DNA of 7,257 bases from Candidatus Saccharimonadota bacterium (GCA_009777365.1 WRLZ01000033.1:1-7257); one strand, 5' to 3'. Counted from the first letter of the stretch, positions 1 through 4,502 are shown. Numbers and translations: made by a program. The notes: generated by a model not told the origin, from the letters alone.

Positions 1-1
1 G

Positions 2-298
2 GATATCGAGGGCGACCCTGGCTCCCCCGATCAACTCTTCGGCCCCCTTACCGCCGAGCTCGCCTGGGTAGGGTATCACTGGCTCTACGCCTATACCATC
101 CCCACCACTAACCTCAAAATCCCCCAACTGGCCATCATCACCTCCATCTTCGCCTTCGCTCTCATAAAAATCTACTCCAGCGTCTCCCTAAACGGCGGCA
201 AATTCACCGCCTCAGCCATCACCCTCCCCATCGCTTTCAGCGCCTTACTCACCATCGCCATAGTCGTCCTCTTCAGCAACCCCGTCATGGGATTATAG
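2..298 (+). CDS. C-terminal part of an unidentified polytopic membrane protein (5' end outside window)
   Basis: The frame is open from the first bases of the window to a TAG at 296-298, giving 98 residues with no stop and no convincing internal start, so this is the end of a longer gene. The visible part begins with an acidic/proline stretch (DIEGDPGSPDQLFGPL) and an aromatic segment (WVGYHWLYAYTIP). Two hydrophobic segments follow, about residues 42-58 and 73-92, which look like membrane helices, and the protein ends in NPVMGL. Codons end mostly in C, as in the Nudix and ileS genes, so this is resident chromosomal sequence. The Nudix gene starts 2 nt after the stop, so the two are probably co-transcribed and may be translationally coupled. 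I do not recognise the family and assign no function. Confidence 0.75.
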   Translation, partial: DIEGDPGSPDQLFGPLTAELAWVGYHWLYAYTIPTTNLKIPQLAIITSIFAFALIKIYSSVSLNGGKFTASAITLPIAFSALLTIAIVVLFSNPVMGL

Positions 299-300
299 CC

Positions 301-753
301 ATGGAAGAACGTGCTTCGTTCAAGATTACCGTCGGAGGTATTATCGAGCAAGATGGAAAGATTCTCCTAGTCCAAGAACTAAAACCAGACTCTCACATGA
401 AATGGTGGCTACCCATTGGACACCTGGAATACGGCGAAACTCTACAGTCCGCAGTAATAAGGGAAATCAAGGAAGAAACTGGCTTTGACATCGAACTTAC
501 TGGCGTTCTACCAGTTCTCAACAACGTCGAACACAAGAGGCTACGCTTCATGTTCACAGGCAAAATCACCGGCGGAAGCGTCGACGAACGCAACCAAGAC
601 GAAACCAACGCCGTCAAATTTTTCTCCGTCAAAGAAATAGAGCAAATGGTAGAGCAGGGTGAAATCCGTTTCGGAAACTTCATCCTTCTACCCATCCGCG
701 AATTTCAGTCCAGGCGAATCTTCCCCCTAGAAATAATCAACGACCTCCACTAA
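301..753 (+). CDS. Nudix (MutT-type) hydrolase
   Basis: This 150-residue protein carries a complete Nudix box, G-x5-E-x7-R-E-U-x-E-E-x-G-U. G40, E46, R54, E55, E58, E59 and G61 are all present, so the metal-binding glutamates of the catalytic helix are intact. The family hydrolyses nucleoside diphosphates linked to another group X. The preceding WWLPIGHLEYGE resembles the substrate-side strand and loop of MutT/NUDT18-like enzymes, but the substrate (oxidised dNTP, ADP-ribose or another) cannot be read from sequence. The protein is cytosolic, with no signal peptide. The ATG lies 2 nt after the upstream TAG, and no good Shine-Dalgarno is visible, which suggests coupling to the upstream gene. 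The TAA (751-753) overlaps the TAG of the convergent gene by 4 nt. Length is usual for the family. Confidence 0.93.
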   Translation: MEERASFKITVGGIIEQDGKILLVQELKPDSHMKWWLPIGHLEYGETLQSAVIREIKEETGFDIELTGVLPVLNNVEHKRLRFMFTGKITGGSVDERNQDETNAVKFFSVKEIEQMVEQGEIRFGNFILLPIREFQSRRIFPLEIINDLH

Positions 754-2501
754 TTATCCAAACAAACTACTCCTCCACCTTCCAAGGCATAGCGAACAGC
801 CACCCTGTTTGAATCAATTGAAACATCCACCAACACCGAGCCATCTCTACTCTCGCAGACCGTATTCCTTGTTATATAAACTCTATTCATCTCATTAAAC
901 TCCAACGTCCTAGTCGAGTTCTGCGCCGAATTACCATCATAAATCAAGCTATAAGCCTCTCCATTCGGATCAGCAAAAGACTGCCCGTCTACAGCATAAT
1001 CCCTACAGAACCCAGTCGCCCCCTCGTTGTCCACTCCAGTACCACACGACCCCCAAGCGTTCGGCAACCTCCCACGATTATCCGCCTGATAAAGATTTAT
1101 CGCCACCACCAACCACTCCATATCAGCCCTACGTTGCCTGTCTCTCCGCACTACCTCTGTATCATCCACCTCGTGCTCGCCTTCCTCCTCATCCGGCATA
1201 ACTGTCATGAGCCCCAGCTCTTCCAGCAATTCATGCACCAAATCCCCCAGATCCAAAATAGACCTAGAATCCCGCGGCGTAGCAACATCTACACTACTCG
1301 GATACGAAATCGCAAAGTCAACACCTAGCCTAAACCCGTCCCCGGAATAATTTATTTGCACAGAATCCAGCCTATGTGAAAAATAACTTATATCCAGCAA
1401 TATCTCAGGAAAATTAGACTGATCAATTGTTATATAACCCATATCCTCAGCCTCTTCACCAAAACACCCCATCATCTCACTCGCAAGCCTCGTATTGTTC
1501 ATCGCCCGCATCGCCGAATTCAACCTCGCCTCATCCACGCCAACTTTATAAAGTCCATCCTGCCTCCTACCAGTCACAAACGGATTCTCCATGTAAATAT
1601 CAGCAATCTCCTTCGGAACCGTACCATTCTCCAGCAGTCGATTCACCGCGCTTATCGCACAATTATACTGATCAGCAATCTGCTCATCTCCCTCCGCCAT
1701 CTCCACAAGATCCCTAGCCGAAATCCTCCACCACTGCCCATCAATCTCATCAACCAACTTCAAGAGAGGTGTCTCAATATTCATAACAATCTCATCAAAC
1801 CCCCCAGGCAATTCCGCCACCATCTGCTCTATCAGCTTATCATACGTATCCCGTAGCTCATCCACCCTTATATAAATCTCCCCATTCCTCTGAAACACAT
1901 CCATCAGCTTCAACCTGTACTCATTATCATTCTGATCCAACATAACCAAATATGTCGAACCGGTACTCGGCAAAATCGCACTCTCACTATCTATATCAAT
2001 CACCAGCGACTTTATCGGGCTACCACCATCCGTAAAAGTATAATTCATCTGACCACTTACCGCGATATTCCGCGAACTTACAGCTCTATAGATAGCATTA
2101 TTCGTCATCCTAACCGGATCCTGCCGAACCAAGAAAAACCACAGCGCCAAAGACACCAAAATCAAAGCCACCACCACTCCCCCAATTATCCCAAACAGCA
2201 GTTTTTTGTTCAATGGCTTCTTCGGCGTCAACCCAACCTCCACAAACTCCTTCTTCGTAGGCTCTGGATGATTCTGCCCAGACAAAAACTGCGTCTGCTC
2301 AGCCACAGGAGTCGTCTGAGGTTGCATAGTCGACTGAGCCGTCGGCTGAGGTGGAACAACAGGCTGAGGCACCGGAGCAGGGCTAGGAGGCGTTGGTTGC
2401 GTCGCTCCCAAATTCGGCCCCGCACCCATCGGCTGTTGCGCTGGCTGCGCCCCACCTGGCGCCGCCCCATTCGTTTCATTATTCTGCCCGTCTTTATTCA
2501 T
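750..2501 (-). CDS. Single-pass membrane protein with a Pro/Gln-rich N-terminus and a pilin-like C-terminal domain
   Basis: The product is 583 residues. Residues 1-80 are low-complexity and rich in P, Q, A, G and T. A basic stretch (KKPLNKK) is followed by one strong hydrophobic helix at about 101-125, ending FFLVRQDP, so the rest is probably extracytoplasmic. Residues 126-440 form a mixed, acidic region that I do not recognise. From about 452 the sequence changes to a charged helix (RRDRQRRADMEWLVVAINLY) followed by N-x-G-x-L-P-N, four cysteines (about 486, 499, 549, 580) and the ending VRYALEGGGVVCLDN. This resembles the globular half of type IV pilin-like proteins common in Saccharibacteria, but without the N-terminal pilin signal. 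The start is supported by a GGAAGGGGTGAG ribosome-binding site. The role is unknown; a surface-exposed sensor or pilus-associated protein is possible. G/T-ending codons match the leading-strand bias. Confidence 0.9.
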   Translation of the reverse strand: MNKDGQNNETNGAAPGGAQPAQQPMGAGPNLGATQPTPPSPAPVPQPVVPPQPTAQSTMQPQTTPVAEQTQFLSGQNHPEPTKKEFVEVGLTPKKPLNKKLLFGIIGGVVVALILVSLALWFFLVRQDPVRMTNNAIYRAVSSRNIAVSGQMNYTFTDGGSPIKSLVIDIDSESAILPSTGSTYLVMLDQNDNEYRLKLMDVFQRNGEIYIRVDELRDTYDKLIEQMVAELPGGFDEIVMNIETPLLKLVDEIDGQWWRISARDLVEMAEGDEQIADQYNCAISAVNRLLENGTVPKEIADIYMENPFVTGRRQDGLYKVGVDEARLNSAMRAMNNTRLASEMMGCFGEEAEDMGYITIDQSNFPEILLDISYFSHRLDSVQINYSGDGFRLGVDFAISYPSSVDVATPRDSRSILDLGDLVHELLEELGLMTVMPDEEEGEHEVDDTEVVRRDRQRRADMEWLVVAINLYQADNRGRLPNAWGSCGTGVDNEGATGFCRDYAVDGQSFADPNGEAYSLIYDGNSAQNSTRTLEFNEMNRVYITRNTVCESRDGSVLVDVSIDSNRVAVRYALEGGGVVCLDN

Positions 2502-2504
2502 ATC

Positions 2505-2551
2505 TCACCCCTTCCAGTAGTCCTATTTATACATTATTACTATATATTATA
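2505..2551 (-). promoter_or_regulatory. -10 box and ribosome-binding site of the 583-residue membrane protein gene
   Basis: Read on the - strand, a perfect TATAAT lies at 2551-2546 and a purine-rich GGAAGGGGTGAG about 4 nt before the ATG (2501-2499). The -35 is weak: only TTGATG at a too-long 20-nt spacing. The -10 box is about 45 nt upstream of the ATG, compatible with a short leader. The consensus promoter at 2848-2876 could also feed this gene through a long leader. Confidence 0.5.
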
Positions 2552-2584
2552 ATACCACAGATTTCATAAATCATCAAAAATCTC

Positions 2585-2598
2585 CCCCACGAAAACCG
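2585..2598. repeat. 14-bp repeat CCCCACGAAAACCG, copy 1
   Basis: Identical 14-mer recurs at 3591-3604. On the - strand both encode the GFRG end of remnants A and B, so this is a conserved part of the duplicated gene end rather than an independent element. Confidence 0.7.
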
Positions 2599-2725
2599 CG
2601 ATCATGTTGTAGGGCTCCATTCGTACCCTGTATAGCTTCAATCCTAGAGAAAGGCGCCTGCACTAAACTAGACCCTCCGCCACGGATAAACCAAGGGCCG
2701 CTAGCATGCACAGAATAAGCAAACG

Positions 2726-2742
2726 CCCCCGACCACCCAGAG
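2726..2742. repeat. Cassette-boundary repeat, diverged copy (A)
   Basis: The 17 bases from CCCCCGACC onward are identical to the start of the 33-bp direct repeats at 3741-3773 and 4366-4398, and then the match decays. On the - strand it encodes SGWSG, the start of the conserved core of remnant A. Confidence 0.7.
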
Positions 2743-2847
2743 AATACGATAATGGCTAATCCGTGATAGAGTATATAACCCTCCCAAAAAACCTCGATAA
2801 CCCAACGAAGCGAATGATAAAAAGCAATATTACCCCTATTATACTAC

Positions 2848-2876
2848 ATTATAGCACAGATGGCAAGAAAAGTCAA
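2848..2876 (-). promoter_or_regulatory. Consensus sigma-70-type promoter with no obvious gene
   Basis: On the - strand TTGACT (2876-2871) is followed by exactly 17 nt and TATAAT (2853-2848), one of the best promoter matches in the window. Transcription would start near 2841 and run through start-less remnant A toward the 583-residue protein gene. It could supply that gene with a leader of about 340 nt, be the old promoter of a lost gene, or make a non-coding RNA. A TTG-initiated 23-codon frame lies just downstream but is not convincing. Confidence 0.65.
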
Positions 2877-2963
2877 GTATTTTTGGCAATTTCAATATAG
2901 TTAACAGTAGTAATAATCTTTCATAATCCCACCAATTTCTCCCCACGCATGCGCCGCAGGGGG

Positions 2964-2981
2964 CCACGGCTTTAGTCGTGG
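2964..2981. mobile_element. Hairpin resembling an IS200/IS605-type right-end stem-loop (remnant)
   Basis: CCACGGC-TTTA-GTCGTGG forms a 7-bp stem (one G-U pair) with a four-base loop, and is preceded and followed by G runs. Subterminal hairpins with a GGCTTTAG(C/T)C-like core are typical of IS200/IS605 and IS607-related elements and of the ends of their TnpB-linked guide RNAs. No tnpA or tnpB reading frame is present in the window, so at most this is a solitary end or a miniature derivative. Confidence 0.33.
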
Positions 2982-3031
2982 GGGTCCGCGGAACCTGTTA
3001 AAACCAGCCATATCTCCCAATCCCCAAAACA

Positions 3032-3062
3032 ATCACCCGCATTTCGCGCGAAAGCAGGTGAT
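3032..3062 (-). terminator. Imperfect hairpin, possible terminator of the - strand nuclease-like gene
   Basis: ATCACC at one end pairs with GGTGAT at the other, and inside lies the perfect palindrome TTTCGCGCGAAA, with two mismatches between. On the - strand the stem is followed by TTGTTTTGG, a weak U tract, about 65 nt beyond the stop of the gene ending at 3126. It fits a Rho-independent terminator moderately well. Confidence 0.4.
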
Positions 3063-3066
3063 CTAT

Positions 3067-3105
3067 TTGGCGGCTGGCCCAAACTTCTGTAAGGGCGTCC
3101 GCCAA
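3067..3105. other. Two-tier stem-loop
   Basis: TTGGCGG (3067-3073) pairs with CCGCCAA (3099-3105). Inside it GCCC (3077-3080) pairs with GGGC (3093-3096) around a 12-nt loop. It sits between the - strand gene stop (3126) and the 3032-3062 hairpin, has no U tract, and may protect the 3' end of the transcript or be part of a mobile-element end. It is too short for a tRNA. Confidence 0.4.
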
Positions 3106-3125
3106 CATAATTATATTGTAGCAAA

Positions 3126-3530
3126 TTATTTCTCAAAAGTCAATAATTTTTTGCCTCTAGTGACTATAATTAGTCTGCGCACCCTTTTAGTTTTATTAAA
3201 TTCAGATTCAATTTGTCTTATTGCTTTTAATTCCAATACCATTCTTAGCTCCCTTAGGCTAAATACTACGTTTTCCGATTGGCCCTTTGCTTTACTAAAA
3301 GCGTTCCCTATAGTGTTTTTACCGAGCTTTTCAGGAGTTTTTATTTCCCAGAGCAGGCCATCCATTTTTATATCGGGCGATTCAACAGACTGGATGCGAG
3401 AAGGAGCCTTGAAGTGAATTGAGCCGTATTTTTGCGCCAATACCAGCGCAACCCACAACTCACCCTCAGTAGGAAAGGCGTACTTATCTTTTGTTATTCG
3501 GTTTAATCTCACACTATCAGATTCTAACAT
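3126..3530 (-). CDS. Putative PD-(D/E)xK nuclease related to CdiA C-terminal toxin domains
   Basis: From the ATG at 3530-3528 the product has 134 residues. The core reads PDIKMDGLLWEIKTP (residues 52-66), giving acidic D53, D57 and E62-x-K64. An upstream acidic helix (TEGELWVALVLAQKYG) supplies E22/E24, and a downstream helix with GQSENVVFSL follows. This order matches PD-(D/E)xK nucleases of the CdiA C-terminal tRNA-nuclease type, though RNA or DNA specificity is not visible. The + strand gene at 3848-4243 encodes a relative with the same landmarks. A longer frame reaches an ATG at 3617, but its first 29 residues lie mostly in remnant B read in another frame, and a -10-like TATTAG lies 5 nt before the shorter start, so I prefer 3530. 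There is no signal peptide and no adjacent immunity gene. It could instead be a restriction- or homing-type endonuclease. Confidence 0.7.
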   Translation of the reverse strand: MLESDSVRLNRITKDKYAFPTEGELWVALVLAQKYGSIHFKAPSRIQSVESPDIKMDGLLWEIKTPEKLGKNTIGNAFSKAKGQSENVVFSLRELRMVLELKAIRQIESEFNKTKRVRRLIIVTRGKKLLTFEK

Positions 3531-3535
3531 ACGAG

Positions 3536-3563
3536 CTAATACAATTTCAATAAAAAACGTAAA
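3536..3563 (-). promoter_or_regulatory. Possible promoter placing the nuclease-like ATG at the transcript start
   Basis: On the - strand TTTACG (3563-3558), 16 nt, then TATTAG (3541-3536) and ATG 5 nt later. Both hexamers match consensus at four of six positions. No Shine-Dalgarno is present before the ATG, which would suit a leaderless message, as argued for two other genes in this window. Confidence 0.3.
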
Positions 3564-3590
3564 TATTACAACATAAGCATAATGACCCCA

Positions 3591-3604
3591 CCCCACGAAA
3601 ACCG
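3591..3604. repeat. 14-bp repeat CCCCACGAAAACCG, copy 2
   Basis: Exact match to 2585-2598. It encodes the GFRG end of remnant B on the - strand. Confidence 0.7.
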
Positions 3605-3740
3605 ATATGTGGATCATTGCCTGACCCTAACCCTAAACCACTCCAACCCTGCAAAGATTCTATCCCAGCAAAGGTGATATTGTCTGAACGCCCACCACGT
3701 ATGAACCATACAGCAGTGCCAGAGAACGAAGTATTACTCG

Positions 3741-3773
3741 CCCCCGACCACCCAGAGGATTCGAGATATGGAT
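3741..3773. repeat. 33-bp direct repeat, left copy bounding the + strand nuclease cassette
   Basis: The first 24 bases (3741-3764, CCCCCGACC through GGATTCGA) are identical to 4366-4389. The next nine differ at two positions and end in TATGGAT in both. The copies are 625 bp apart in the same orientation and enclose the nuclease-like gene, its promoter and its terminator. On the - strand the repeat encodes PY-x-ESSGWSG, the most conserved part of remnants B and C. The first 17 bases also occur at 2726-2742. Confidence 0.85.
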
Positions 3774-3811
3774 TGACCTATATATAGTTTAGCTCCTCAT
3801 CATGCTTATGC

Positions 3812-3840
3812 TTGCAGATAGGCAAAAAGAGTGATAGGAT
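3812..3840 (+). promoter_or_regulatory. Promoter directly abutting the nuclease-like start codon
   Basis: TTGCAG (3812-3817), a 17-nt spacer, then TAGGAT (3835-3840), with the ATG 7 nt later at 3848. Initiation would fall at or within a base or two of the ATG, giving a leaderless message. The AGGA at 3836-3839 could alternatively be a Shine-Dalgarno at 8-nt spacing, if transcription starts further upstream. Confidence 0.4.
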
Positions 3841-3847
3841 AACGCTC

Positions 3848-4243
3848 ATGAAGAGAAAAGGTTATTATGTAGTGCCAGAAGGTGCGAATCCCTGGCCGCA
3901 TGAAATAAATGTTGCAAAGATTTTAAAAGATGCTGGACATATTGTCGAATTCATTCCTGAGTCGAACTGGAAAAGACCAGACATAAAACTAGACGGAAAA
4001 GAGTACGAGATAAAATCTCCACGTAGCAATCGTATTGCAGCAGTAGAGCAAAACTTAAAACGAGCTACGGGGAAATGTTCCAATGTCATTATGGACTCTA
4101 GCAGAATGAAAGACATTACCGACCGCTCGATCCAGAGCTATTTAGTTAAGAAGATCAAGTCACAAAGATCTATCAAGAAACTACTGTTCGTAAATCGTGA
4201 GCGGAAAATCATTGATATAAACGATTTAGCTTTAAAGTCTTGA
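3848..4243 (+). CDS. Putative PD-(D/E)xK nuclease related to CdiA C-terminal toxin domains, cassette-borne
   Basis: From ATG 3848 the product has 131 residues. The core RPDIKLDGKEYEIKSP (residues 43-58) gives D45, D49 and E54-x-K56. It is preceded by a helix with E19 and followed by a helix (AAVEQNLKRATGKCSNVIMD) as in CdiA C-terminal tRNA-nuclease-type domains. The C-terminal KKIKSQRSIKKLLFVNRERKIIDIN aligns with KRVRRLIIVTRGKKLLTFEK in the - strand relative at 3126-3530, so the two are paralogues. A TTG at 3812 would add 12 residues, but it coincides with the likely -35 box, so I prefer the ATG. The gene lies inside 33-bp direct repeats and ends before a strong terminator. It is AT-rich with A/T-ending codons and lacks the C bias of neighbouring + strand genes, suggesting recent acquisition. 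It is small and cytosolic, with no delivery domain and no immunity partner visible. Confidence 0.72.
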   Translation: MKRKGYYVVPEGANPWPHEINVAKILKDAGHIVEFIPESNWKRPDIKLDGKEYEIKSPRSNRIAAVEQNLKRATGKCSNVIMDSSRMKDITDRSIQSYLVKKIKSQRSIKKLLFVNRERKIIDINDLALKS

Positions 4244-4268
4244 TTCTCACATCTCTCTATGGTATAAT
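4240..4268 (+). promoter_or_regulatory. Consensus promoter overlapping the nuclease gene stop and facing a terminator
   Basis: TTGATT (4240-4245) overlaps the TGA stop (4241-4243). It is followed by exactly 17 nt and a perfect TATAAT (4263-4268). Initiation would be near 4275, just before the terminator stem that begins at 4278. In AT-rich DNA this could arise by chance, but both boxes and the spacing are close to ideal. Confidence 0.5.
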
Positions 4269-4274
4269 AAAAAC

Positions 4275-4326
4275 ACTGAAACATCTGCACGGAACAGTAT
4301 GCTCCTACCGCAGGTGTTTCTTTTTT
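4275..4326 (+). ncRNA. Candidate small RNA of about 50 nt (promoter-hairpin-terminator unit)
   Basis: If the 4240-4268 promoter is active, its transcript would consist almost only of the 11-bp stem, a 21-nt loop and the U tract. That is the simplest possible small-RNA gene layout, within the nuclease cassette. The alternative is that this is only the terminator of the nuclease gene with an accidental promoter upstream. Confidence 0.25.
4278..4326 (+). terminator. Strong Rho-independent terminator after the + strand nuclease-like gene
   Basis: GAAACATCTGC (4278-4288) pairs with GCAGGTGTTTC (4310-4320), 11 bp with a single U-G wobble, around a 21-nt loop that can form a small GGA/TCC inner stem. 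Six T residues follow directly (4321-4326). On the - strand the stem is followed after four bases by five T residues, so it may act in both directions. It lies 35 nt past the stop. Confidence 0.88.
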
Positions 4327-4339
4327 ATCTAAATATTTT

Positions 4340-4429
4340 CTACCACCCCACAGAGTCAGCTACCACCCCCGACCACCCAGAGGATTCGATGTATGGATAG
4401 TCTGTAGACCAAGCACAATAACCACCCCT
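4340..4429 (-). pseudogene. Remnant C: shortest fragment of the FGE/C-type-lectin-fold surface protein gene
   Basis: Between TGA (4432-4430) and TAG (4342-4340), 29 codons read CAWSTDYPYIESSGWSG and then VVADSVGW. The PYIESSGWSG part matches remnant B (PYLESSGWSG) and the SGWSG of remnant A. After that it ends at once, with no WFIRGG or GFRG. The DNA GTGGGGTGG before the stop resembles the segment encoding RGV at the end of B, so an internal deletion that removed the middle is possible. No start codon is present. It stands between the cassette terminator and the promoter of the next gene. Confidence 0.45.
4366..4398. repeat. 33-bp direct repeat, right copy bounding the + strand nuclease cassette
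   Basis: Matches 3741-3773 at 31 of 33 positions, with the first 24 identical. It lies 40 bp beyond the T tract of the cassette terminator. Confidence 0.85.
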
Positions 4430-4468
4430 TCAAGAGACTAGCGGCTGTCCAGATCTTAGCGAAATGCT

Positions 4469-4496
4469 TTGTTCTAGGTCTAAAGTATGCTATAAT
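4469..4496 (+). promoter_or_regulatory. Extended -10 promoter of the 101-residue membrane protein gene
   Basis: TTGTTC (4469-4474), a 16-nt spacer, then TATAAT (4491-4496) preceded by TGC, an extended -10. The ATG follows at 4503, only 6 nt after the -10 box, where transcription itself should begin. There is no room for a Shine-Dalgarno, so the message is probably leaderless. This also argues against an upstream ATG at 4464, which would lie before the promoter. Confidence 0.75.
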
Positions 4497-4502
4497 AACC
4501 CT

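Larger units (their letters stand above)
2574..2755 (-). pseudogene. Remnant A: C-terminal fragment of an FGE/C-type-lectin-fold surface protein
   Basis: On the - strand this frame reads SGWSGA, then PWFIRGGGSS, then IEAIQG, then GFRGGDF, and ends in two consecutive TGA codons (2576-2571). Copy B at 3547-3777 has the same landmarks in the same order (SGWSGA, WFIRGG, IESLQG, GFRG) with different residues between them. The RGG...GFRG pattern is how C-termini of formylglycine-generating-enzyme-like, C-type-lectin-fold domains end; that family link is my recognition, not a search result. The frame stays open upstream to about 2843, but it has no ATG, GTG or TTG, and homology to the other copies stops near 2755. 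It is therefore a start-less gene remnant, with the double stop marking the natural end of the ancestral gene. Confidence 0.6.
2881..3125. other. Gene-free interval with several hairpins
   Basis: No supportable coding frame lies here. It holds an octamer palindrome CGCATGCG (2946-2953), a hairpin at 2964-2981, a longer imperfect hairpin at 3032-3062 and a two-tier hairpin at 3067-3105, listed separately. Local G+C rises around the hairpins and is low on either side. The interval may be a degraded mobile-element end joined to the 3' end of the - strand nuclease-like gene. Confidence 0.5.
3547..3777 (-). pseudogene. Remnant B: C-terminal fragment of an FGE/C-type-lectin-fold surface protein
   Basis: Between an in-frame TAG (3780-3778) and a TGA (3549-3547), 76 codons read PYLESSGWSGA, AVWFIRGGRSDN, FAGIESLQGW, and PHIGFRGVG. 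It shares the order SGWSGA, WFIRGG, IE-x2-QG, GFRG with remnant A (2574-2755), and PY[IL]ESSGWSG with remnant C (4340-4429). The RGG...HIGFRGV ending is like formylglycine-generating-enzyme/C-type-lectin-fold domains, such as those at the ends of surface and phage adhesins; the family is inferred from motif. No start codon is suitable, and the tail after GFRGVGS (CLCCNIYVFY) looks like random read-through, so the homology breaks near 3590. The - strand nuclease-like gene begins 17 nt beyond the TGA, so this junction may be where a nuclease cassette joined the gene end. Confidence 0.6.

Noticed and set aside
2268..2552. + strand frame rich in arginine and leucine opposite the start of the 583-residue protein gene
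   Set aside because: Low-complexity product created by the antisense of the Pro/Gln-rich coding segment; no initiation signal.
3067..3105. tRNA-like GGCGG...CCGCC stem
   Set aside because: It is only 39 nt long, with no D, anticodon or T arm.
3058..3417. 119-codon + strand frame opposite the - strand nuclease-like gene
   Set aside because: It is the antisense shadow of the nuclease frame, lacks a ribosome-binding site, begins inside hairpins, and its translation has no recognisable motif.
3626..3640. Telomere-like CCCTAACCCTAAACC
   Set aside because: It is short and lies in the remnant B reading frame (Gly/Leu codons on the - strand); there is no tandem array and no reason to invoke a telomere.
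2574..3777. Diversity-generating retroelement template/variable repeat pair formed by remnants A and B
   Set aside because: The differences are not limited to adenine positions, there are length differences, and no reverse transcriptase or accessory gene is in the window. The lectin-fold likeness keeps it as a distant possibility only.
2726..4398. CRISPR array from the three CCCCCGACC repeats
   Set aside because: Spacings are about 1015 and 625 bp, far beyond CRISPR spacers, and the repeats are coding remnants.
4464..4502. Upstream ATG extending the small membrane protein by 13 residues
   Set aside because: The extended -10 promoter at 4469-4496 lies inside this extension, so it would not be transcribed from that promoter; METPLYILII from 4503 is the natural start.
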